Assembly (NCBI GenBank): GCA_030698645.1
Contig: JAUYMV010000081.1
Coordinates: 1-9,883, forward strand
Direction: 5' to 3'
DNA: 9,883 nt
DNA from: Mesorhizobium sp.
Lineage (GTDB): Bacteria; Pseudomonadota; Alphaproteobacteria; Rhizobiales; Rhizobiaceae
The translations under genes and the position numbers were made by a program. Below, in pieces: positions 1 to 8,516 of the stretch. The notes under the pieces were generated by a model that was not told the origin of the DNA, did not search any database, and saw only the letters and a program-made list of their open reading frames with translations. The first letter of the stretch is position 1; each line of letters begins with the position of its first letter.

Positions 1-2
1 GG

Positions 3-1889
3 ATTGCCGGACAGGCGTCGAGCCTGTGGAGCCCGGAGTTCTACTATCCGTTCCGCGATGCGCTGGCGTTCAGCGACAATCATCTGGGCTCCGCGCCCGT
101 CTACGTCCTGTTCCGCCTGGCCGGCCTTGGGCCGGAGCACGCCTTTGCGGGATGGCACCTGGTCGGCTGCGCGGCCACCTTCGCGGCCTGCGTGGCCGCC
201 ATGCGGATGCTCGGCTTTGGTGTCCTGGCGAGCGGCGTCGCGGCCTTCGTCTTCGCCTTCGGCATCCCGGTCCTGGAGCAGGTCTACCATGCCCAGCTGA
301 CCTATCGCTTCGCCACGCCGCTCGCCTTCGCCTGTTTCTGGCGGGCGTTCGAGCGCAACGAGCCCGGTCAGTTCGCCCGGGCCGGGTTCTGGACCGTCTG
401 GCAGTTCTATTGCTCCATCTATCTCGGCATGTTCCTGCTGCTTCTGCTGGCGGCGACCGCGCTCGCCTGGTTCATTCTCGCCGACCGCCCGGCCCGCCGT
501 CTGTTCCTGCGAAGCCTGTCGCGCATGCGGCCACGGGATGCCGTGCACCTGTCTGCCGCCTTCGCCGTTCTGGGCCTGGCGTTCGCGGCATTGCTGCTGC
601 CCTACCTCCTTGTCGCGCGGGAATACGGTTTCGGCAGGAGCTACGCCGAGATCGACACGATGCTGCCGCGTCTGTCGAGCTATCTGCTGGCCGACGACCA
701 GCCCTACGGCGCATGGCTGTCGGGCTGGATCGAGAACATACCCATGCGTCACGAGCATCAGCTGTTCGTCGGATTCGCGCCGCTCGCGCTCTTCCTCGCG
801 GGAACCTTCGCGATTATCCGCCATGGGACTCGACTGCCCGTCGCCCGCCCGTCCTTGCTGGCCCTCCTCATGCTTTTCCTGCTGACGCTGCATGTCGGCG
901 GCTGGTCGCTTTACGCCCTCGTCGCCCATCTGCCCGGTTTCAACGCGGTGCGGGCCGTCTCGCGCGTCATTCTCGTCATGCTCCTGCCGATCTCGATCGT
1001 GGCGGCGACGGGTGTCGAGGCGCTCGGCAATGTGCTGCGCGTGCGCAGCGCCGCCTCGAGCCTGGCGTTCGGCGCAGCCCTTGCCGCGCTGCTCGTCCCC
1101 GAGCTGGCGCTGCAGCCGGCCGCGTTCTCGCCGATCTCGGAGATGCAGGCGCGCCTCGACAGGCTTATGCCCCACCTTCCGCAACCCCTGCCGGCCGACG
1201 CGATCCTGTCCGTCGCGGCTGTTCCGGGCGCCGACCACGGTGCGGCGATCGAGGTGGACGCGATGATGCTCGCCCAGCGGCTCGGCATCCCGACCATCAA
1301 CGGTTACTCCGGCAACGCCCCGCCCGGCGTGTCGATCGTAACGCCCTGCGGCGACGCGATTTTCCGGCTTTCCGGCTACGCCGTCCATGCGGGTCTGTCG
1401 CCGGAAGATCTCGGCCGTCTCGCCGCGCGGGTCGTCATGGTCCGGCTTGCGCCGTGCGACCAGAAGCCGGATGTGCCGGGCTTCGCCGGTCCGCTCGGAC
1501 CGGACGTCCCCGCCGGCATCGCGCTCCGCGTCGAGTCGCTTCGCGAAAATGACGCCGGGGCGATCGCGGTCGTCGAGATCGCCAACAACGGCCGGTCCCG
1601 GTTCGATACGATCTCTCTCTCGGCGCAGCAGGTGCGACTTGCCTGGCGGTTCGTCGACGCCCGGGGCCGCCCGGTTCTGCTGGGCGGCGATTGGGGCAGC
1701 CGGCTCGAGCTCTTCCAGTCGATCGAGCCCGGCGGGACCGCGTCCGTGCCGCTCCACCTGCCGGCCCCGCCCGCCGGCGCTTCCCGGCTCGAAGTGGCGA
1801 TGCTCCTTGAGCACGTCATGTGGTTCCACGAGCACGGCATGCGGGTAGCGGCATTCGATCTTCCCGCGAAGCGAGAAATCCCGAACTAG
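3..1889 (+). CDS. Polytopic membrane protein, GT-C / YfhO-like glycosyltransferase type (5' end missing)
   Basis: The frame is open from the first bases to a TAG stop, giving 628 visible residues; the true start lies upstream of the window. The visible N-terminus contains the stretch FYYPFRDALAFSDNHLG, a loop typical of GT-C-like membrane glycosyltransferases. It is followed by about nine or ten hydrophobic segments up to roughly residue 370. A conserved-looking LPGFNAVRAVSRVILVMLLP precedes the last membrane segments, and NGYSGNAPPG follows in a soluble part. The last 130 or so residues look beta-rich and non-membrane, ending in a LEVAMLLEHVMWFHEHGM stretch that resembles sugar-binding or Ig-like tails of cell-surface glycan proteins. 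The family normally transfers sugars from polyprenyl-phosphate donors at the periplasmic face. That activity is inferred from the fold, not shown, because the N-terminal catalytic loop is largely outside the window. A membrane protein of unknown function is the alternative. Confidence 0.6.
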   Translation: MAGQASSLWSPEFYYPFRDALAFSDNHLGSAPVYVLFRLAGLGPEHAFAGWHLVGCAATFAACVAAMRMLGFGVLASGVAAFVFAFGIPVLEQVYHAQLTYRFATPLAFACFWRAFERNEPGQFARAGFWTVWQFYCSIYLGMFLLLLLAATALAWFILADRPARRLFLRSLSRMRPRDAVHLSAAFAVLGLAFAALLLPYLLVAREYGFGRSYAEIDTMLPRLSSYLLADDQPYGAWLSGWIENIPMRHEHQLFVGFAPLALFLAGTFAIIRHGTRLPVARPSLLALLMLFLLTLHVGGWSLYALVAHLPGFNAVRAVSRVILVMLLPISIVAATGVEALGNVLRVRSAASSLAFGAALAALLVPELALQPAAFSPISEMQARLDRLMPHLPQPLPADAILSVAAVPGADHGAAIEVDAMMLAQRLGIPTINGYSGNAPPGVSIVTPCGDAIFRLSGYAVHAGLSPEDLGRLAARVVMVRLAPCDQKPDVPGFAGPLGPDVPAGIALRVESLRENDAGAIAVVEIANNGRSRFDTISLSAQQVRLAWRFVDARGRPVLLGGDWGSRLELFQSIEPGGTASVPLHLPAPPAGASRLEVAMLLEHVMWFHEHGMRVAAFDLPAKREIPN

Positions 1890-1905
1890 AATCGGGGCAT
1901 CGGCC

Positions 1906-1935
1906 GGAAACCCCGCCCGCCTGGGCGGGATTTCC
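1906..1935. terminator. Inverted repeat between convergent genes, likely bidirectional terminator
   Basis: GGAAACCCCGCCC (1906-1918) and GGGCGGGATTTCC (1923-1935) form a 13-bp stem with one mismatch and a 4-nt loop, GCCT. It lies between the stop of the membrane protein (1889) and the stop of the opposing 82-aa gene (1949). There is no clean T-run directly after either arm, so it is not a textbook intrinsic terminator. The convergent position and stem strength still favour a terminator or 3'-end-stabilising role. Confidence 0.5.
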
Positions 1936-1948
1936 GTCCGCCGTGCGC

Positions 1949-2197
1949 TTAGCGCTTTTCTTGTCCCGACTTGCCCGAACGGATCACCACGTTCGGCACC
2001 CGCGAGGTGAGCAGTTCCACCTCCACCGCGACCCGCGAGCTGATCGCGTAGGTCCTGCCCTGGTGCTCGAAGCGGGCGAACTCGATGCCCGCGGGGAGCG
2101 AAATCCCCGCCGCCACCGCTTCGGCCTTGCGCATCAGTCTGTCGGGATGTTGCGTGGACTGTCGGGCCGCTGGCCCGAGATAGACTTTAGCCGTCAT
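1949..2197 (-). CDS. Small conserved-type hypothetical protein, 82 aa
   Basis: The start is the ATG at 2197 (MTAKVYLGPAARQ). It is preceded by AAGGAG (2210-2205) with a 7-nt spacer, which decides it over an in-frame ATG 27 bases upstream that lacks such a site. The protein has no signal peptide or membrane segment. It starts with a basic, Gln/Arg-rich region (residues 10-25), followed by an alternating hydrophobic pattern (residues 38-72, FARFEHQGRTYAISSRVAVEV) that suggests a small beta-rich fold, and a basic tail ending KSGQEKR. I do not recognise a named domain. It converges with the upstream membrane protein gene and diverges from the PepSY-like gene, so it is probably transcribed alone. 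Third-position GC and the good ribosome-binding site support it as a real gene; its function is unknown. Confidence 0.7.
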   Translation of the reverse strand: MTAKVYLGPAARQSTQHPDRLMRKAEAVAAGISLPAGIEFARFEHQGRTYAISSRVAVEVELLTSRVPNVVIRSGKSGQEKR

Positions 2198-2461
2198 AAT
2201 CGATCTCCTTGCTGGCAGACGCACTTCGCCCGTCGGGGCGATGCGGTCGGCTGCAAGGGGTTCGGCTCAGATCATGGGGCGTCTCCGCGCGGCGGCATGG
2301 AGCGACGAATTTGCGGTAAAGTCATGGCGAAGCGACCGGCCTGCGATTTCGCCGCCCCGCGCTTCCCGGACGGCCCGTTCGCGCCTCTCCGCCGCCGCCC
2401 GCGCCGGGAACCATATCGCCGTCCGGGCATTCGCATAGCGTCACAACAAGGAGACCGAACC

Positions 2462-2722
2462 ATGCGCGTAGCCGCCACCGCCTTCCTGCTTGTCGCCGCG
2501 CTGTCCATTCCGGCCCTAGCCGATGACCGCGCCCCGACCGCGGACGAACGCGCCAGGATCGAAGCTGTGCTCAAGGCCGAGGGTTTTACCGGCTGGGGCG
2601 AGATCGAACTCGACGACGACCGCGTCTGGGAGGTGGACGACGCGCGTCACTCGGACGGCAAGAAATACGATCTCGAGCTCGACAGGACGACGCTGGCGAT
2701 CACCGACCGCGACGAGGACTGA
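2462..2722 (+). CDS. Small exported PepSY-domain-like protein, 86 aa
   Basis: The ATG at 2462 has AAGGAG at 2448-2453 with an 8-nt spacer, so the longer in-frame extension upstream is not needed. Residues 1-20 (MRVAATAFLLVAALSIPALA) are a classic Sec signal peptide with a probable cleavage after ALA, before DDRAP. The mature part of about 66 residues reads as one PepSY-like unit: helix ADERARIEAVLKAEGF, then GWGEIELDDDRVWEVDDARHSDGKKYDLELDRTTLAI, with the alternating strands and the final 'D..T..I' seen in that family. PepSY modules in small periplasmic proteins are thought to bind or inhibit partners. The actual role here is unknown. The mature protein is very acidic, ending TDRDED. It stands alone between two minus-strand genes. 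Confidence 0.8.
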   Translation: MRVAATAFLLVAALSIPALADDRAPTADERARIEAVLKAEGFTGWGEIELDDDRVWEVDDARHSDGKKYDLELDRTTLAITDRDED

Positions 2723-2754
2723 TCGGGGCCCCCAGCGCTCATCCGCAACCGGCC

Positions 2755-2769
2755 CGACGGACCCCGTCG
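2755..2769. terminator. Short hairpin between convergent PepSY-like and VOC genes
   Basis: CGACGG (2755-2760) and CCGTCG (2764-2769) form a 6-bp stem around a 3-nt loop in the 68-bp gap between two convergent stops. There is no T-run. It is weak evidence, offered only as the best terminator candidate in the gap. Confidence 0.25.
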
Positions 2770-2790
2770 TCCGGATAGGCCTCGTCCGTC

Positions 2791-3135
2791 CTACTCTCCC
2801 CACACCGCCAGTTCGTTGCCGGCCGGGTCGGCGAAGTGAAACCGCCGACCGCCCGGAAAGGCGAAGATGGGAAGCAGCACGACGCCGCCGGCCGCTTGCA
2901 CGCCGGCAAGCGTCTCTTCGAGGTTCTCGGAAAATAGCACGGGCAGGGGCGCCGCCGGCGCCTCGTCGCGCTCGGCCTGGAACCCGCCCTCCAGCCCTTC
3001 GTCGAAGGCGGCGTAGGTCGGCCCGTAATCGGTGAACGACCAGCCGAAAGCGGCGGCGTAGAACGCCTTGATGCTGTCGAGCGAGCCGCCGGTGGCGGCG
3101 AGTTCGAGATAGTCCAGCTTGCCGGTTTGGCGCAT
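2791..3135 (-). CDS. VOC superfamily (glyoxalase/bleomycin-resistance-like) protein, 114 aa
   Basis: The start is taken as the ATG at 3135 (MRQTGKLDYLELAATG). An upstream in-frame ATG at 3147 is itself part of ATGGAGGTCGCCATG, whose GGAGGT (3145-3140) lies 4 nt before the chosen start and is clearly its Shine-Dalgarno. The protein has the single-module VOC layout: a first strand YLELA (residues 9-13), the helix and strand SIKAFYAAAFGWSFTDYGPTYAAF (21-44), a middle helix and strand SENLEETLAGVQAAGGVVLLP (69-89), and the end motif FHFADPAGNELAVW (99-112). Family members dimerise and bind a metal or small ligand. Substrates range from methylglyoxal adducts to antibiotics and cannot be read from sequence. 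A metal-binding Glu in the last strand is plausible, but the usual His at the first strand is not evident (YLEL instead). This may therefore be a binding protein rather than a glyoxalase. Confidence 0.88.
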   Translation of the reverse strand: MRQTGKLDYLELAATGGSLDSIKAFYAAAFGWSFTDYGPTYAAFDEGLEGGFQAERDEAPAAPLPVLFSENLEETLAGVQAAGGVVLLPIFAFPGGRRFHFADPAGNELAVWGE

Positions 3136-3159
3136 GGCGACCTCCATTGTTCGTGGTTT

Positions 3160-3188
3160 GTTCTAGCACGAAGCGCACCCGGCCACAA
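3160..3188 (-). promoter_or_regulatory. Possible sigma-70-type promoter for the VOC gene
   Basis: Reading the minus strand, TTGTGG (3188-3183) and TAGAAC (3165-3160) are separated by 17 bp, and the -10-like box lies about 25 bp before the VOC start. The -35 match is poor. It is placed by position and spacing only. Confidence 0.3.
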
Positions 3189-3326
3189 GCCTGCGGTCGG
3201 CGGCGGCCTTTGCCGGAGCGCCGCCCGCCGCGTCCGCGAAGGCCCGGAAGCCGCGCGTCGCGGCCGGCATCCGGGTCGCGTCGTTTTGCGTCTCGCTTGT
3301 GGCGGTCTTTTGGAGTAAGGGCGGCG

Positions 3327-3587
3327 ATGGAAAACAACCGCTTCGAAACACCCGTCACCGTCAAGGCCGCGGCCACCGGCGCAGAACTGCTCCTGCGCAC
3401 CGCCCGCGAGGCCTCGGACTATCTCTTGAATTCATGGCCTGGCAAGCGCAGCCCGAAGCATCGCGCCGCGCTCCAGGCCTGCCACGATGCGCTGGCCGGC
3501 GACAAGCCGGCGATGAATGCGCGGCGCGCCTTCGTCGCGGCGGCGCGCGAGGTCGACGTGCTCATCACCGACAAGGCGCCAGCCTGA
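3327..3587 (+). CDS. DUF982-type small protein, 86 aa
   Basis: The ATG at 3327 (MENNRFETPVTV) has GGAG at 3312-3315 upstream, and a longer reading is not supported. The protein reads as one DUF982-like domain: an N-terminal strand FETPVTVKAAATGAELLL with a conserved-looking region around TAREASDYLLNSWPGKRSPKHRAALQACHDALAGDKPAMNARRAFVAAAREVDVLI. The W-P-x-K-R-S-x-x-H-x-x-A-L-x-x-C-x-D-A-L-x-G core (residues 37-58) is the signature I use for this family. The family is abundant in rhizobia, usually in several paralogues per genome, and has no established biochemical role. The gene diverges from the VOC gene and converges with the 49-aa gene. A 15-bp unit is duplicated over its stop codon, but the reading frame is not affected. 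Confidence 0.85.
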   Translation: MENNRFETPVTVKAAATGAELLLRTAREASDYLLNSWPGKRSPKHRAALQACHDALAGDKPAMNARRAFVAAAREVDVLITDKAPA

Positions 3588-3608
3588 CCGGACCCAGCCT
3601 GACCGGGC
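3579..3608 (+). repeat. Tandem 15-bp direct duplication spanning a stop codon
   Basis: CCAGCCTGACCGGAC (3579-3593) is followed at once by CCAGCCTGACCGGGC (3594-3608), 14 of 15 bases identical. The first copy contains the last two codons and the TGA stop of the DUF982-type gene. It looks like a replication-slippage duplication in the 3' flank. Confidence 0.8.
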
Positions 3609-3628
3609 AAGACGTAGCGCCGGCATAG

Positions 3629-3648
3629 CCGACCGATTCTCCGGTCGG
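3629..3648. terminator. Hairpin between convergent DUF982-type and 49-aa genes
   Basis: CCGACCG (3629-3635) and CGGTCGG (3642-3648) form a perfect 7-bp stem with a 6-nt loop, ATTCTC, in the 95-bp gap between two convergent stops. There is no T-run on either side. It is probably a shared transcription end, at modest confidence. Confidence 0.4.
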
Positions 3649-3682
3649 GCCGCCGCCTGCTGCCAGGCGTCGCCTGTTCCTG

Positions 3683-3832
3683 CTATTCCTGTTCGTCCTG
3701 CTCGACGGTTTCGTCGGCCGGCTTCCCGCGTTCCTTGGCCGCCGCCTTGGCCGCAAGCTTCTCCGCCTTCTTCGCCGCCTTGGCGCGGTCGCGGTCCTTG
3801 CGTTCCTGATCGTAGTTCGGGGGTCTTGCCAT
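3683..3832 (-). CDS. Very small, highly charged hypothetical protein, 49 aa
   Basis: The start is the ATG at 3832 (MARPPNYDQERKDRDR), with AAAGGA about 8 nt upstream on the minus strand; a much longer in-frame reading extends 5' without a ribosome site and into AT-poor noncoding sequence, so it is rejected. The protein is a Lys/Ala/Glu-rich single helix candidate (residues 9-40, with repeats of AKAAKKAEKLAAKAAAKER) followed by an acidic tail (DETVEQDEQE). Charge is thus segregated: basic in the middle, acidic at the end. Similar tiny proteins starting MARPPNY are, to my knowledge, common hypotheticals in Rhizobiales. Nucleic-acid or ribosome association would fit the composition but is not shown. 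It diverges from the diguanylate cyclase gene. Confidence 0.7.
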   Translation of the reverse strand: MARPPNYDQERKDRDRAKAAKKAEKLAAKAAAKERGKPADETVEQDEQE

Positions 3833-3928
3833 CTCGGATTCCTTTCGCGATTGGGTACTGCCTAGGATCAAAGGCGCGAGAACGCAACGGGTGGCGGCAT
3901 TATTGGCCCCAGCGCGGCGTTTTCCTTT

Positions 3929-3940
3929 CAATCGCGATTG
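3929..3940. promoter_or_regulatory. 12-bp perfect palindrome, possible operator
   Basis: CAATCGCGATTG at 3929-3940 is a perfect palindrome in the 262-bp divergent region between the 49-aa gene and the diguanylate cyclase gene. A partial copy, CCTTTC followed directly by GCGATTG, occurs at 3841-3853; the full site reads CCTTTC-AATC-GCGATTG (3924-3940). The shared flank and half-site make chance less likely, but the binding protein is unknown. Confidence 0.3.
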
Positions 3941-4094
3941 CGCGCCACTTTCGGCGCCGTCCCCGCATGGCGCCGCATGATCGCCCGCCGGTCGCGCCAT
4001 GTCGCCCGCTCCGCCCCAACTGGCTAAAACTGGACGGGATTTCCGGCCACAATCCTCAACTCTTCCCGATATGTGCGGGCGTTGGAGCTTTCGC

Positions 4095-5282
4095 ATGAAC
4101 CTCGACGTCACCACACTCATGATCGCGAGCGCCTTCGTCTCGCTCGTCTCCGGCACGCTTCTGGTCGTCGCCTGGCTGCATTACCGCGAGTCTCAGGCCG
4201 CCCTGTGGTGGGCCGGGGCGAACGTGGCGCTGGCCGCCGCCATCGTCCTCGTCGCATTGGGGTCCGTCGTCGCGGGCGATGCGATTTATTTCATGGGCAT
4301 GACGCTGCTCTGCGTGTCGTCGGCGTTTACCTGGGCCGGCGCCCGCGCCTTCCAGCGACACCGGATCATGCCGGTCCACATGCTTGCTGGTCCGGCGCTC
4401 TGGCTGGCCGTGCTGGGCCTGTCTTTAGCCTTCTCCGACACGCGCATGCTTGTTCCGATCAATGCGACGATAACACTCGGCTACTATGCATCGGCCGCGC
4501 ACGGCATCTACTTCGCCCGCGACGAGTTCCTTCGGGCGCGCCGTCCGCTTTCTGTGCTGATCGCCATCCACGCCGTGACGCTAATGCTCGCCGTCCCGGC
4601 GTCTCTCTCGGGCGCGCTGACCGGTCCGCCGCCTCCGTTCAGCTGGTTCGGCATCATCCATTTCGAATCGATGGTGTTCACGGTCGGCACCGCGATCTTC
4701 CTCGTCGCCATCATGAACGAGCGCGCGCAGCGCAGGTTTGCCACCGCCGCGCTCACCGACCCGCTGACCGGCCTGCTCAACCGGCGCGGCTTCCTGCAGC
4801 GGGCGGAGCGCGTCCTCGACCGGGCGCGGCGGAACTCGACGGTCGTAGCGGTCATCGTGTTCGACCTCGACGGCTTCAAGCAGGTCAACGACAGTTTCGG
4901 CCATGCCACAGGCGATCGCGTGCTGGAGATCTACGCCGAGGTGACCCGCAAGGTGCTGCGGCCGGCCGATGTGGTCGGGCGCCTCGGCGGCGAGGAGTTC
5001 GCCGCGCTCCTGCCCGGCTTCGACCCGGCGGCGGCGCTCGCGATGGGCGAACGCGTCCGCAAGGCATTCGCGCTGGCCGCCGTCGACGTCGATGGCCGCC
5101 CGGTCAACGCGACGCTGTCCGGCGGCGTCGCGAGCGCCACCAACCCGGACGACATCCACCAGATGCTGATGGCGGCCGACCGCGGCCTCTACCTCGCCAA
5201 GGACCGCGGCCGCAACCGAATCGAGCATTTCGAGGCCGGAGCGGACGGGGGACGCAAGTCGAAGGTCGTCCGGATCGCCTGA
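4095..5282 (+). CDS. Membrane-anchored diguanylate cyclase (GGDEF protein), 395 aa
   Basis: It makes the second messenger c-di-GMP from two GTP at the inner membrane. The start is the ATG at 4095 (MNLDVTTLMIASAF), with GGAG at 4084-4087 and a 7-nt spacer; the longer in-frame reading adds 32 unlikely residues. Residues 6-206 hold about six or seven hydrophobic segments, a MHYT- or MASE-like sensor in layout but not a family I can name. The GGDEF domain runs from LTDPLTGLLNRRGF (220-233) to ADRGLYLAKDRGRNRI (361-376). The metal-binding Asp of FDLDGFKQVND (D257), the substrate-binding N265 and the signature GGEEF (298-302) are all present, so it should be active. RPAD (289-292), five residues before GGEEF, is an intact RxxD inhibitory site, so product feedback is expected. 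There is no EAL domain. It is followed by ppdK after 165 bp, probably as a separate transcription unit. Confidence 0.95.
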   Translation: MNLDVTTLMIASAFVSLVSGTLLVVAWLHYRESQAALWWAGANVALAAAIVLVALGSVVAGDAIYFMGMTLLCVSSAFTWAGARAFQRHRIMPVHMLAGPALWLAVLGLSLAFSDTRMLVPINATITLGYYASAAHGIYFARDEFLRARRPLSVLIAIHAVTLMLAVPASLSGALTGPPPPFSWFGIIHFESMVFTVGTAIFLVAIMNERAQRRFATAALTDPLTGLLNRRGFLQRAERVLDRARRNSTVVAVIVFDLDGFKQVNDSFGHATGDRVLEIYAEVTRKVLRPADVVGRLGGEEFAALLPGFDPAAALAMGERVRKAFALAAVDVDGRPVNATLSGGVASATNPDDIHQMLMAADRGLYLAKDRGRNRIEHFEAGADGGRKSKVVRIA

Positions 5283-5325
5283 GGCGCTGTCCGGTCTTGG
5301 CCGGATCGGGCTCCGATTGCGGTTC

Positions 5326-5353
5326 TTGACCTGTGCTCAACCGATTTTATCCC
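5326..5353 (+). promoter_or_regulatory. Possible promoter of ppdK
   Basis: TTGACC (5326-5331) and TATCCC (5348-5353) are 16 bp apart, between the diguanylate cyclase stop and the ppdK start. TTGACC is a common -35 form in alphaproteobacteria, but the -10 match is only three of six. The implied leader would be about 85-90 nt. Confidence 0.35.
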
Positions 5354-5447
5354 GCGCCGTCAATATCCCTTGTGGTCCATTCCCGTGATTTCGGCTAATG
5401 GCTCGCGCGGGGGCGTGCGGTGCACAATAAGTCTTCGGGAGAGCGGC

Positions 5448-8107
<2,660 letters not shown>

Positions 8108-8111
<4 letters not shown>

Positions 8112-8124
8112 GGGCACTGCCTAC
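8108..8124 (+). repeat. Small inverted repeat overlapping the ppdK stop
   Basis: GTAGG (8108-8112), which contains the TAG stop, and CCTAC (8120-8124) could pair around a 7-nt loop directly before the larger palindrome at 8126. It is short and may be fortuitous. Confidence 0.3.
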
Positions 8125-8125
8125 T

Positions 8126-8160
8126 CCCTCCCCCTTGAGGGGAGGGTTGGGGTGGGGGTC
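8126..8160 (+). terminator. C/G-rich palindrome after ppdK, REP-like, probable terminator
   Basis: CCCTCCCC (8126-8133) and GGGGAGGG (8139-8146) form a perfect 8-bp stem with a 5-nt loop, CTTGA. They are followed by a G/T-rich tail to 8160. Pattern knowledge: C/G-rich palindromes with this kind of tail are dispersed in many rhizobial genomes and often sit just after genes; their conceptual translation gives the spurious 'HPNPPLKGEG' string. Here it starts 15 bp after the ppdK stop. A transcription-end or mRNA-stabilising role is likely; there is no T-run. Confidence 0.6.
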
Positions 8161-8431
8161 GCGAGCGCCAGCGAGCCACGAGAACACAATGCGCGCCATC
8201 CCGCAGCCGGCTCGCCAAAGGCTGGTCATGCCGGCGGCATGATGGAAGGCTTCGAACGGACGGGAGCTGCCGCAGGGTGGGCGCGAAGCGCGAACGGTCC
8301 GCTCCGGGAAGTAGGCGGCTATCGTCTCCCCTGCGAAGCGTGGGAGTCCGAAGGACGGGCGAGACACGCGGCTCGCCCCGTGGCTCGCGCCAAGCGCCAA
8401 ACGGTTAGGTCAGATCATCGAGCCGCGAGGA
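8161..8431. other. Intergenic stretch without a supported gene
   Basis: Together with the palindrome before it and the dyads after it, this belongs to a 413-bp gap between ppdK and the nucleotidyltransferase-fold gene. Short open frames on both strands are of low-complexity Arg/Pro/Ala type and lack ribosome sites. The stretch holds several small inverted repeats, for example GGGCGAG (8357-8363) with CTCGCCC (8372-8378), and repeated 'GCGAAGCG'-like words (8281-8295 and 8334-8340). This is what degraded repeat or noncoding sequence looks like in these genomes. I see no tRNA or recognisable ncRNA. Confidence 0.5.
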
Positions 8432-8469
8432 AAGGGTTATCCGAAAGATTAGGTTTTCGGATAACCCTT
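8432..8469 (+). promoter_or_regulatory. Dyad 1 upstream of the nucleotidyltransferase-fold gene (candidate operator)
   Basis: AAGGGTTATCCGAAA (8432-8446) and TTTCGGATAACCCTT (8455-8469) are perfect reverse complements, 15 bp each, around an 8-nt spacer, GATTAGGT. The core is TCCGAAA-N8-TTTCGGA. The same core recurs at 8495-8516. The AT-rich, duplicated dyad in front of a gene suits a dimeric DNA-binding regulator. As RNA it would form a strong hairpin; the lack of a T-run and the second copy argue for an operator over a terminator. Confidence 0.55.
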
Positions 8470-8494
8470 GCGGAACCGGCAAAATGAGGTGTTT

Positions 8495-8516
8495 TCCGAA
8501 AATTCTGTTTTTCGGA
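8495..8516 (+). promoter_or_regulatory. Dyad 2, second copy of the same core, next to the start codon
   Basis: TCCGAAAA (8495-8502) and TTTTCGGA (8509-8516) are perfect reverse complements. The core is again TCCGAAA-N8-TTTCGGA, and its right arm ends 8 bp before the ATG at 8525. The distance from the same point in dyad 1 is 55 bp, about five helical turns. A protein bound here would cover the translation-initiation region or promoter. Confidence 0.55.

Noticed and set aside
26..1552. A 508-residue Arg/Pro-rich open frame overlapping the membrane protein gene in another frame.
   Set aside because: The composition is typical of an out-of-frame GC-rich reading; the overlapping frame has clear membrane segments and family-like motifs.
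2516..3400. A 294-residue minus-strand open frame across the PepSY-like, VOC and DUF982-type genes.
   Set aside because: It runs through three better supported genes in a different frame and is Arg/Gly-rich without recognisable motifs.
5290..5317. Terminator after the diguanylate cyclase gene.
   Set aside because: Only 5-bp stems (TCCGG/CCGGA and ATCGG/CCGAT) with no T-run; too weak to call.
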